A stretch of 64,000 bases of DNA from ZC4RG25 sp041687075 (GTDB lineage Bacteria; Pseudomonadota; Alphaproteobacteria; Rhizobiales; Hyphomicrobiaceae). The stretch spans positions 1 to 64,000 of the forward strand of contig JAWLCO010000001.1 in the NCBI GenBank assembly GCA_041687075.1. The letters are read 5' to 3'. Made by a program: the position numbers and the translations under genes. Positions 25,701 to 32,510 of the stretch are shown here, piece after piece. Below the pieces are notes generated by a model, which worked only from the letters and a program-made list of their open reading frames with translations, was not told the DNA's origin and did not search any database. Each line of letters starts with the position of its first letter. The stretch's first letter is position 1.

Positions 25701-26552
25701 ATGCGAGACGTGGCGACATACGGGCCAAGTGGCGGGCAGCCGGTCGAGCGGCGGACGTGGTCGCGACTCCGCTATCCGGATACGCTCATCACGTTCGCCG
25801 TCCAGCTCGGAATCCTGGTCTTTCTCGGCGTCTCGCTGGTCTACATGGACGTACGGCTCGAGCGATTGCTCGAGTTCGGCCAGCGCTTCGGCGCGCTGAT
25901 CGTCGATCGCTACTACCCGCCCGAGCTGAGCCTGCTCAGCGAACCGCGCTATCTGCAGGCGATTCTCGACACCATGCAGATGGCCTATCTCGGCACGCTG
26001 TTCGGCCTGCTGCTTGCCGCACCGCTCGCCTGGTTCGCCGCGTTCAACATGTCGCCGAACCGGCGGTTCCTCTACCCGTTCGGCCGGCTCGCCATCATGG
26101 GCTGCCGGGCCGTGCACGAGATGATCTGGACGATCCTGCTCGTCAGCATCCTAGGGTTCGGCATGCTGGCCGGCGCGCTGGCGCTGACCTTGTTCTGTAT
26201 CGGTTTCGCCGGCAAGCTAATGTCGGAGGAAATCGAGGCGATCGACAAGGGTCAAGTCGAGGCCATCCGCGCCACCGGCGCCAACGAGGTGCAGGTGTTC
26301 TTCTACTCGGTGCTGCCACAGGTGCGCGTGGCGTGGACCGGGATTGCGATCTACACCTGGGATGTCGCCTTCCGCGCCGCCACCGTTGTCGGCTTCTTCG
26401 GTGCCGGCGGCATGGGTTGGTATCTGCAGCGCTACGTGCAGCAGCTCGACAGCCAGCGCGTTGCGGCCGTGCTCATCTCGATCGTATTGCTGGTGACGGT
26501 ATCCGAGGTCGTCTCGGCGTGGGCACGGGCACGGGTGGCGCGAGCGAATTAG
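25701..26552 (+). CDS. phnE: Phosphonate ABC transporter permease, second copy
   Basis: A 283-residue permease related to the preceding one. It has about six membrane segments, VHEMIWTILLVSILGFGMLAG near residue 138, and the EAA loop EAIRATGANEVQVFFYSVLPQ near 190. It probably forms the pore with the first PhnE. It begins 86 bases after the first phnE, with GGGAAAC just before the ATG. It ends the operon; a compound terminator follows at 26610-26691. No C-P lyase or phosphonatase gene follows. Confidence 0.9.
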   Translation: MRDVATYGPSGGQPVERRTWSRLRYPDTLITFAVQLGILVFLGVSLVYMDVRLERLLEFGQRFGALIVDRYYPPELSLLSEPRYLQAILDTMQMAYLGTLFGLLLAAPLAWFAAFNMSPNRRFLYPFGRLAIMGCRAVHEMIWTILLVSILGFGMLAGALALTLFCIGFAGKLMSEEIEAIDKGQVEAIRATGANEVQVFFYSVLPQVRVAWTGIAIYTWDVAFRAATVVGFFGAGGMGWYLQRYVQQLDSQRVAAVLISIVLLVTVSEVVSAWARARVARAN

Positions 26553-26609
26553 CAGACCAGCGCTGCCAAGCCCCGATCTGTCTGTCGAAAGCCCTACCCT
26601 ACAACTCTT

Positions 26610-26691
26610 GCGGAGCCTTCTCCGCGGCAATAGCGGATTTTGCTCCGAGGTCAGCCCGAGGGCTGACATCTTGCCAGCGGACCGCTTTTTT
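26610..26691 (+). terminator. Terminator region of the phn operon
   Basis: Contains hairpin GCGGAG-CCTT-CTCCGC (26610-26625), then hairpin GTCAGCC-CGAG-GGCTGAC (26650-26667). The latter is enclosed by AGCGG (about 26632) and CCGCT (about 26682), followed directly by a run of six T. The final stem plus T run has the form of a Rho-independent terminator. Confidence 0.65.
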
Positions 26692-26786
26692 GCATGCCCG
26701 CGTCATCTGATCTCCGCCCCTCCTCAAGTAGGGAACCACTCCCCGGAGGCATCGTTAAGAGGCGACTCTAAAAGGAGGTCAATCAG

Positions 26787-27119
26787 ATGCGGAAATGGAG
26801 AATCGGTCTGCTGGCCCTCGCCGGGTCGGCGCTCATGTTTGCGCCGGGCGCCATGGCGCAGAGCGAGTTCGGTACGGAATATCCTGACTGGGTGTGGGAC
26901 GAGTATGACACCGGTACCTACTACACCCCGCCCACCGTGGGCATGGCAGCCCCGCCAGCCGCGGTTGCTCCAGCGCCTCAGCCGGGTATTTCCTACTTCA
27001 GCCCGCCCGCCGTTGCACCAACGCCGGAAGCGCCGGCTGTCACCGGTGCGGGTCAGTGCGGCACATACTTCTTCTGGTCGGAGACGCTGGGCCGCTGCGT
27101 GGATGCGCGCAACCGTTAG
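26787..27119 (+). CDS. Small secreted Pro/Ala/Tyr-rich protein
   Basis: A 110-residue protein with a clear signal peptide (KWRIGLLALAGSALMFAPGAMA, cut before QSEF). The mature part has a Tyr/Asp/Glu-rich first third, a Pro/Ala-rich middle and a C-terminal pair of cysteines (GQCGTYFFW, GRCVDARN) that may form a disulfide. A strong AAAAGGAGG ribosome site precedes the ATG. No family recognised; a small periplasmic or surface protein. It has its own transcription unit between the phn terminator and the hairpin at 27137. Confidence 0.75.
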   Translation: MRKWRIGLLALAGSALMFAPGAMAQSEFGTEYPDWVWDEYDTGTYYTPPTVGMAAPPAAVAPAPQPGISYFSPPAVAPTPEAPAVTGAGQCGTYFFWSETLGRCVDARNR

Positions 27120-27136
27120 CCTTCTACGCTGTAGCT

Positions 27137-27169
27137 CGAGGCGGTGGCCAGTGACCTGGCCCCGCCTCG
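27137..27169. terminator. Bidirectional hairpin
   Basis: CGAGGCGG-T-GGCCA pairs with TGGCC-CCGCCTCG around GTGACC: 13 pairs with one bulged T. It lies between the convergent secreted-protein gene and the small membrane ORF at 27202, so it could end both. No T run. Confidence 0.5.
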
Positions 27170-27201
27170 GCTGCCGGATGCTCGCTAACGGTGAGCCCTG
27201 G

Positions 27202-27393
27202 TCATTGGGCGAACTTCAGCATCACCCATAACATGCCGACGAGTGCGGCAATGACGGCGATTGCCGTGAGGGCGAGCGAGCCCGAGCGTTTGCGGGCAAC
27301 GGGGGCCGCGCGTTTGCCGCGCCCGTGCGAAGTCGCAAACCGCGAGGCCGTCCTGATGGCCACTGCGGTGTCTCTATCTTCCGTGTCGCCCAC
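27202..27393 (-). CDS. Small single-TM hypothetical protein
   Basis: A 63-residue protein: a soluble, basic N-terminal half (TASRFATSHGRGKRAAPVARKR) and one C-terminal membrane helix (LALTAIAVIAALVGMLWVMLKF). This tail-anchored layout is natural for small inner-membrane proteins. No family recognised. It lies 42 bases downstream of gloA on the same strand and may be co-transcribed with it. Confidence 0.55.
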   Translation of the reverse strand: MGDTEDRDTAVAIRTASRFATSHGRGKRAAPVARKRSGSLALTAIAVIAALVGMLWVMLKFAQ

Positions 27394-27435
27394 GTTACCC
27401 CCTGACGCCTGAACGTCGCCTGCGTGCCAGACGGG

Positions 27436-27876
27436 TTACCATGTGCCCGTGTTCGGCATGGATGCCCAGGGCTCCTGCTTGGGCTGAGCATCGCCCTTCT
27501 GCAGAAGCTCGATCGAAACGCCGTCCGGCGAGCGAATGAAAGCCATGCGGCCGTCCCGGGGCGGCCGGTTGATCGTCACCCCTGCCTTCATCAGCCGGTC
27601 GCAGGTGGCGTAGATGTCATCGACCTCGTAGGCGAGGTGGCCGAAGTTACGGCCCGATCCGTACTCCTCCGGATCCCAGTTGAACGTCAGCTCAACAGTT
27701 GGTGCGCGCTCCTTCTCAGCCCGCTCCTTGTCCTCCGGGGCGGCGAGGAAGATCAGGGTGTAGCGCCCTGCCTCGTTCTCCACCCGGCGCACTTCTTCGA
27801 GGCCCAGCTTGCCGCAGTAGAAATTCAGGCTCTCGTCGATGTTGCTGATTCGCACCATGGTGTGAAGATATCGCAT
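27436..27876 (-). CDS. gloA: Lactoylglutathione lyase (glyoxalase I)
   Basis: A 146-residue vicinal-oxygen-chelate enzyme that isomerises the methylglyoxal-glutathione hemithioacetal. Metal-binding positions are visible: His5 in YLHTMVRI, Glu in VELTFNW, His in FGHLAYEVDD and Glu in VSIELLQK. SLNFYCGKLGL is typical of the family. ATG 27876 follows GGAGG at 4 bases; an upstream in-frame ATG at 28020 would add non-conserved residues. The C-terminal ~15 residues (KQEPWASMPNTGTW) resemble alphaproteobacterial GloA ends. Confidence 0.93.
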   Translation of the reverse strand: MRYLHTMVRISNIDESLNFYCGKLGLEEVRRVENEAGRYTLIFLAAPEDKERAEKERAPTVELTFNWDPEEYGSGRNFGHLAYEVDDIYATCDRLMKAGVTINRPPRDGRMAFIRSPDGVSIELLQKGDAQPKQEPWASMPNTGTW

Positions 27877-27969
27877 GTCGCCTCCGCGTTGGATCGAAGC
27901 CACTAGCGTTGACATACGCTCCGCGATGAGCGCGCACAAGCCCGTCCTGCAAGTACTTTCTGTCCTGTC

Positions 27970-28124
27970 AAGCCCATGCTTCGGCGCACAGCGCCGTCTG
28001 ACTGCTGCCCCGCAGGGCATGGCTTGGGGAAAGTCCGTGGATGCAGTCTTAACGGCCCGATCGGCCTGCTGGCGGAAGCGCCCGCCCGATCGGGCGAATC
28101 CCGCGAATCACTTGGGGTGATTCG
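27970..28124. ncRNA. Candidate structured RNA, three-way junction plus two stems
   Basis: No ORF of protein character. AAGCCcATGC (27970) can pair with GCATGGCTT (28017-28025), enclosing hairpins GGCGC-ACA-GCGCC (27983-27995) and CTGC-TGCCCC-GCAG (28002-28015). Next, GCCCGATCGG (28055) pairs with CCGATCGGGC (28086-28095) around an inner GGCG-GAAG-CGCC, and then CGAATCAC-TTGGG-GTGATTCG (28104-28124). The strand cannot be decided. It could be a small RNA or a leader of the csp gene 327 bases downstream. The rest of 27877-28450 shows no gene; 28260-28450 is probably the long csp leader. Confidence 0.3.
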
Positions 28125-28450
28125 GCACGCTGCAAGCCGTGAACAACTCTCTGCAGCCCATCTGAATCAGTATGACACCCACAGGGAAAACACTTGGAAA
28201 GCAGAGTCAGTGCAACGCCAATTTATAGACAAGAATCAGAGCAGTAGGGACGATGGTTGAGGTCTTGTCATCACATCCTATCCCCGAGCCGGTGTTAACT
28301 GCTGGTAAATTCCTTATGGCTCTCCGGGGCGGCGATGTTACATTTTGTGACGCTTGCAGGAGCGGGTCGGCGGAGAGGGCCTCTGACGCGATTCGCTCAC
28401 GCTAAGTGAATGAAGTAGGTCGACGTAAACCCAAGTAGCGGGGTGTGCTA

Positions 28451-29074
28451 ATGGGGGATAACAAACTACCTCCCGATCATCCGGATTTGGCTCAGCAGAC
28501 ACTCGAAAGCGGCGGCGCTCTCGATCAGGTTCAGTCACTGGATGAAATCGGCGGTCTCGACGTTTTCGAGATCGCTGGCTCGATCAAGTGGTTCGATGCA
28601 TCCAAGGGGTACGGATTCATCGTTCCCGACAACGGCCATGCCGACGTGCTGCTGCACGTCACCTGCCTGAGGGCCGGCGGCTATCAGACGGCGTACGAGG
28701 GGGCGCGGGTTCACTGCCAAGTGCTCCGCCGTCCGAAAGGCCTGCAGGCGTTCCGAATCCTCAGCATGGATGAGAGCACGGCCATCCATCCCTCTCAGCT
28801 CCCGCAACGCACCCATGTCGTGGTACAAGCGGAAAGCGACTGGGAGCGGGCGATGGTGAAGTGGTTCAACCGCGTCCGCGGGTTCGGCTTCCTGACACGT
28901 GGAGAGGGCACCCCTGACATCTTCGTCCACATGGAGACGCTGCGCCGGTTCGGCTTCACCGAGCTCCGGCCTGGGCAGATCGTGCAGGTCCGCTGGGGTC
29001 ATGGCTGCAAAGGCTGCATGGCGGCTGAGCTGCGGCCGGACGGGCCCGTGTCGGGCCTCCCGTCGCAGCATTGA
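28451..29074 (+). CDS. Double cold-shock-domain protein
   Basis: A 207-residue protein with two CSD folds. The first, residues ~43-110, has SIKWFDASKGYGFIVPD and DVLLHVTCL; the second, ~132-200, has MVKWFNRVRGFGFLTRGEGTPDIFVHMETL. These contain the RNP1/RNP2-like aromatic patches that bind single-stranded nucleic acid. Two-domain CSPs of this size are typical of Alphaproteobacteria and act as RNA chaperones, often in cold or stationary phase. ATG 28451 is used. A DUF192 gene follows by 19 bases, a pairing I recall in this class. Confidence 0.9.
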   Translation: MGDNKLPPDHPDLAQQTLESGGALDQVQSLDEIGGLDVFEIAGSIKWFDASKGYGFIVPDNGHADVLLHVTCLRAGGYQTAYEGARVHCQVLRRPKGLQAFRILSMDESTAIHPSQLPQRTHVVVQAESDWERAMVKWFNRVRGFGFLTRGEGTPDIFVHMETLRRFGFTELRPGQIVQVRWGHGCKGCMAAELRPDGPVSGLPSQH

Positions 29075-29093
29075 GAAGTTGCCAATTCCACCA

Positions 29094-29585
29094 ATGTGCG
29101 CCATTGCGAACAGGGCCGCCCTCAGGGCGGCCCTGCTGTGTTTGCTTTCTGTGGTGGTGGCAATGCTCGTCGTCGTTCCGTCTCTCGACGCAAAGATGCG
29201 CCGGGAACCCCTCACGCTCGTGACGGCGGCGGGCGAGCACACCATTGAGGTGGAGGTGGCCGAAACGCTCGAGGAGAAGGCGGTCGGGCTGATGTTCCGG
29301 CGCAGCGTTCCGGAGAAAACCGGGATGCTGTTTCCCTATCCGGCACCCCAGGAAGTGACCATGTGGATGCGGAACACGTACGTGCCGCTCGACATGATCT
29401 TCATCCGTGCGGATGGGGTGGTTCACCGCATCGAAGCGCGGACAGAGCCGTTTTCCGAGCGAACCATTGCGTCGCAGGGGCCCGTCACGGCCGTGCTGGA
29501 GCTGGCGGGCGGGGCGGCTGAGCGGCTTGGACTGAAGCCGGGCGACCGTGTCATCCATCCCCACTTCCAACCGGCAAGCCGCTGA
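29094..29585 (+). CDS. DUF192 family exported protein
   Basis: A 163-residue protein with a signal/anchor (ALRAALLCLLSVVVAMLVVV) and one DUF192 domain: AETLEEKAVGLMFRRSVPEKTGMLF, then VTMWMRNTYVPLDMIFI and VLELAGGAAERLGLKPGDRV. The family is widespread, periplasmic, and of unknown function. It directly follows the double cold-shock gene. The codons for residues ~7-14 lie in a perfect 11-bp hairpin (29111-29135), so structure may limit its expression. A clear ribosome site is lacking. Confidence 0.85.
   Translation: MCAIANRAALRAALLCLLSVVVAMLVVVPSLDAKMRREPLTLVTAAGEHTIEVEVAETLEEKAVGLMFRRSVPEKTGMLFPYPAPQEVTMWMRNTYVPLDMIFIRADGVVHRIEARTEPFSERTIASQGPVTAVLELAGGAAERLGLKPGDRVIHPHFQPASR
29111..29135 (+). 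terminator. Perfect hairpin inside DUF192 signal sequence
   Basis: CAGGGCCGCCC-TCA-GGGCGGCCCTG is an 11-bp perfect stem with a 3-base loop, 37 bases after the csp stop and followed by a loosely T-rich tail (CTGTGTTTGCTTTCT). It may be the csp terminator/attenuator and at the same time code for the Arg-Ala repeats of the DUF192 signal peptide. Confidence 0.5.
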
Positions 29586-29623
29586 TCGGCGCCGCAGCCC
29601 TCCTTGCGGGCCCGAGCTGCTCG

Positions 29624-29854
29624 TTACGACTGGGCCAACATGATGCCCCAGGCCCAGACGGCGAGGTAGCCGACGAGGCCGGTGAGCGCCCAGAGCAGCC
29701 CGTGCGGGCCTGGGCTATGCGTGACGCCGTAGAGAAAGGTAAATACGGCGAGCACGCCCGCGCCAACGAGAATGAAGGCATACGCAAGCTGAAACAGGCT
29801 TGCGGGTTGTTCGTGCACTGTTGCGGCAGTCGCTTCGCGAGCTTCCGAGACCAT
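29624..29854 (-). CDS. Small two-TM membrane protein
   Basis: A 76-residue protein with a soluble start (SEAREATAATVHEQPASLF) and two membrane helices (LAYAFILVGAGVLAVFTFLYGV and LLWALTGLVGYLAVWAWGIML). The start at 29854 is well supported: GGAGGA 6 bases upstream. No family recognised. It converges on the DUF192 gene, with 38 bases between stops. Confidence 0.65.
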   Translation of the reverse strand: MVSEAREATAATVHEQPASLFQLAYAFILVGAGVLAVFTFLYGVTHSPGPHGLLWALTGLVGYLAVWAWGIMLAQS

Positions 29855-30068
29855 CGGATCTCCTCCGGCATCGACGGTGCATGTGCCAGTTCGCTGGCGG
29901 CCGCGGGCCTCTCTGTGATGCACTTCCGCTCGCGGCCCTCGCCGAGGATAACGCGAAACGGGCCGAGTCGGTACACATGTTCCACTAGGGTGTGCGAACG
30001 AGCGGCATTCGACGTTGGCGCGATGATAGTATTAATACGAATCGGTCTGGCGCAGTACCGAGGCTACG

Positions 30069-30596
30069 ATGCACTCTGATGCTGGCGATTTCGTCCTGCC
30101 CGATCTCCTCGCGCCGGGACTTGACGTCGTCTTCGTCGGGACAGCCGCCGGACGAACCTCAGCCGAGCGCGGCGCCTACTATGCCCATCCGGGGAACCGC
30201 TTCTGGCGCACTCTACACGAGATCGGCTTGACACCGCGGCGCTTCGAGCCTGAGGATTTCAGGTCGCTACTGGAGCTCAGGATCGGCTTGACGGACGTCT
30301 CGAAGGTTGGCTCCGGCAGGGACAACGAGATCGAGGCACATCAGTTTAGCGTGAGCCGTTTCGAAGCACGTATACGGCATTACCGCCCGCTCTCTGTTGC
30401 GTTCACCAGCAAGAAGGCCGCAAGCTTGTGGCTGCAGGTGCCTACGTCGGCGATCGAACTGGGCCGGCAATTCGCAAATCCCGCAGAGTTTCCGGAAGTC
30501 TTCGTGCTCTCGTCGCCATCAGGTGCTGCCTGCCGTCATTGGTCAATAACGCCGTGGCAGGAACTCGCCAAGTGGCTGAGGACTCCGCGAGCTTGA
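30069..30596 (+). CDS. Mug-like uracil/mismatch DNA glycosylase family protein
   Basis: A 175-residue alpha/beta protein of the uracil-DNA glycosylase superfamily, closest to mismatch-specific Mug. Motif A region VFVGTAAGRTSAERGAYYAHPGNRFW is near residues 20-45, GIGLTDV... is here RIGLTDVSK near 73, and motif B is LSSPSGAACRHW near 148. Family Mug/TDG has GINPG in motif A with a catalytic Asn; here the equivalent is GTAAG, so the polar residue is missing, as in UDGb-type enzymes. It would remove damaged or deaminated bases. No co-operonic partner. Confidence 0.75.
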   Translation: MHSDAGDFVLPDLLAPGLDVVFVGTAAGRTSAERGAYYAHPGNRFWRTLHEIGLTPRRFEPEDFRSLLELRIGLTDVSKVGSGRDNEIEAHQFSVSRFEARIRHYRPLSVAFTSKKAASLWLQVPTSAIELGRQFANPAEFPEVFVLSSPSGAACRHWSITPWQELAKWLRTPRA

Positions 30597-30699
30597 GCAT
30601 GCGCTAACTCTGGCAATCGGGCAATCGGAACCCGGCTCCAGCAGGTCCGTTCTGCCTGCAGGCAGGACAGGCAGGTCGCACGAACGGAGCGGACCCGGC

Positions 30700-30873
30700 A
30701 TGCTCGAATGGGCCTTCATCTTTCTCATTGTCGCACTGGTCGCGGGCGCTCTGGGCTTCACAGGGGTCGCGCGTGGAGCGGCAAGCATCGCGATCATCCT
30801 GTTCTGGGTCTTCCTCGCGATCTTCGTCATTCTGCTCATACTGGCGCTGCTCGGCATATCCGTCATCGCCTGA
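30700..30873 (+). CDS. DUF1328 small membrane protein
   Basis: A 57-residue protein, nearly all hydrophobic: MLEWAFIFLIVALVAGALGFTG, then ARGAASIAIILFWVFLAIFVILLILAL. This is the DUF1328 (YtjA-like) family: two membrane helices split by a Gly/Ala turn. It is small and common in Proteobacteria, often stress-induced, with no known function. The ATG follows CGGAGCGGACCC. Alone between the Mug-like gene and a convergent membrane protein. Confidence 0.85.
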   Translation: MLEWAFIFLIVALVAGALGFTGVARGAASIAIILFWVFLAIFVILLILALLGISVIA

Positions 30874-30907
30874 TGCCGGCCCGACTCGAGCTCCGCTGAC
30901 GCTCCGT

Positions 30908-31702
30908 TCAGCGCGTGGCCCTGGCGTCGGCTGACTGCGCCCGCTGGCGCCGGCTGGTCGAGAGAACCAGTGCGGCACTGATGATGGTCGTCGCAGCGCT
31001 GGCCAGCACGAAGGCCCAGATCAGGCCCAGCGCCTCAGCCGACAGGCCGACAACGAGAAAGAACACCACGAACGACAGCAGGGACAGCGAAACCCCGCGC
31101 GCGAGCTGAGCGACGGACGCCCAGCCCCACTGCGAATGCGTGAAGGCGCTGATGACCGACAGGATCACCGGATAGGTGGCGACCACGCCGCTGAGCTCAG
31201 GCCCGAGATAATCGGCCGAGACGGTGATGATGGCCACCAGAACCGCCGTGGAGAGCATCCGCATCGGGATATCCCACCAGGGCAGATACCGGATGCCGCC
31301 GGGGTCGGGCACCCGCGGAACGATGAGAAATGCTGCATAAAGCGACGCTGCACCGCTGATTGCAGCAACCCACAAGGTCATCTCAAGGCCGCTGGCCGCG
31401 TAACCCGTCACCGCATAAGCGACGAAGGCGGCGGGGAGGCTGATCGGCCACGGCGCATGACGAGCCGTATAGACGTAGGCGACGATATACGCGCCGATGC
31501 CGACAGCGCCGGCGAGCACTCCGACGGCCGTTTGTGCCGCGTAGGTCTCTCCGCGCTCGAGCCCGAGAAAGAATACAATCGGGCCGGTCATCCACGGCAG
31601 GCCCATGACCAATCCGCCGATGGTCGGGCCCCAGCGGCGCGCAGCAAGACTCATCAGGGCGACGAGAACTGGCGTGATGGTCAACTTCAGCAGGAACAGC
31701 AT
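30908..31702 (-). CDS. Multi-pass hypothetical membrane protein
   Basis: A 264-residue protein with about eight hydrophobic segments. The N-terminal GPTIGGLVMGLPWMTGPIVFFLGLERGETYAA and the central LGPELSGVVATYPVILSVISAFTH look like two versions of the same G/P-rich repeat, suggesting an inverted or duplicated transporter fold. No family recognised with confidence. The ATG at 31702 was chosen because it begins the first membrane helix (LFLLKLTITPVLVALMSL); ATGs at 31777 and 31843 would add a non-conserved soluble leader. A basic tail (SRRQRAQSADARATR) is predicted cytoplasmic. Confidence 0.65.
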   Translation of the reverse strand: MLFLLKLTITPVLVALMSLAARRWGPTIGGLVMGLPWMTGPIVFFLGLERGETYAAQTAVGVLAGAVGIGAYIVAYVYTARHAPWPISLPAAFVAYAVTGYAASGLEMTLWVAAISGAASLYAAFLIVPRVPDPGGIRYLPWWDIPMRMLSTAVLVAIITVSADYLGPELSGVVATYPVILSVISAFTHSQWGWASVAQLARGVSLSLLSFVVFFLVVGLSAEALGLIWAFVLASAATTIISAALVLSTSRRQRAQSADARATR

Positions 31703-31877
31703 CGGGCGCCCGGTATGCGCTTGATCGAGGGGGAAAAGGCTCAGTCTGTCGGGAGCCGTATCGAGCAGGCGGGGCATAGCCTTCCCGGCCGCCGCTGACA
31801 AGCTGACCGCCGCTGATGCAGCGCTGGTGCCCATTCCGGGCATAGCGTTGCCCGGACATCGTGAAACAGCGGCTCCA

Positions 31878-31909
31878 CGATCTCACAACTTCACGACTTT
31901 ACGATTTCA
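31878..31909. repeat. Short tandem array of a degenerate 8-bp unit
   Basis: Four consecutive units CGATCTCA, CAACTTCA, CGACTTTA, CGATTTCA, consensus CGAYTTCA, in the gap between two minus-strand genes. It is AT-richer than its surroundings. No further copies were noticed in the window. Confidence 0.55.
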
Positions 31910-31962
31910 CCACGGGCGGTCTTATGCGGCCGCCGGGAACGGGAATCTGACCAGCCAGGCGT

Positions 31963-32400
31963 TCAGGGGCCGAGAGCCTGTTCGATCTTCTGAAACATGT
32001 AGCTCCACTTCGCCTTCTGTGCCGTGACCAGCCCCTCCATGGTCTCGCGCACTTCGACGAGCAGCTTGCAGTTCGGTTTCACCGCAGTTGCGCCTTCCTC
32101 GCCCAGGCTGCTGATGCGGGCGAGATGATCGAAGGTCTCCTGATCGTACCTTGCGATCTGCTCGTCCTGCACGAACGGCGCGGCTTCGCGCATGAAGGTG
32201 TCGTGGTCCCAGCCGCGCTTCTCCTTGAGCTGGCGGAGCTGCGCCTGGAAGGCCGGCTTGTGCTTGGCGTTCAGTTCATTGAGGACGGCGGCCGCTTCAT
32301 CGACCACCGCCTCGAAATCCCCCTTGGTGCAGGTTTCAGCGCGCGCGGCGACCGGGCTCACACACGCCATCAGCAGGAAGATTGCAACCGAGCGCCACAT
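31963..32400 (-). CDS. Hypothetical secreted helical protein
   Basis: A 145-residue protein with a signal peptide (WRSVAIFLLMACVSPVAARA) and a mature part that is Glu/Lys/Gln rich and largely helical (FQAQLRQLKEKRGWDHDTFMREAAPF; LLVEVRETMEGLVTAQKAKWSYMFQKIEQAL). Two cysteines (ETCTKGDF, KPNCKLL) could form a disulfide. No family recognised. ATG 32400 follows GGGGA. It lies downstream of parC on the same strand with 110 bases between. Confidence 0.7.
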   Translation of the reverse strand: MWRSVAIFLLMACVSPVAARAETCTKGDFEAVVDEAAAVLNELNAKHKPAFQAQLRQLKEKRGWDHDTFMREAAPFVQDEQIARYDQETFDHLARISSLGEEGATAVKPNCKLLVEVRETMEGLVTAQKAKWSYMFQKIEQALGP

Positions 32401-32510
32401 TGGCTGATCGTCCCCGTCGCCCGCGTGCAGGAGGTTACCCAATGACCCAGACCAGCGCGAAGCGCAAGTGCCTCATCGGCACTCTGATCAATCCGCGTGC
32501 CCTTGTTGTC

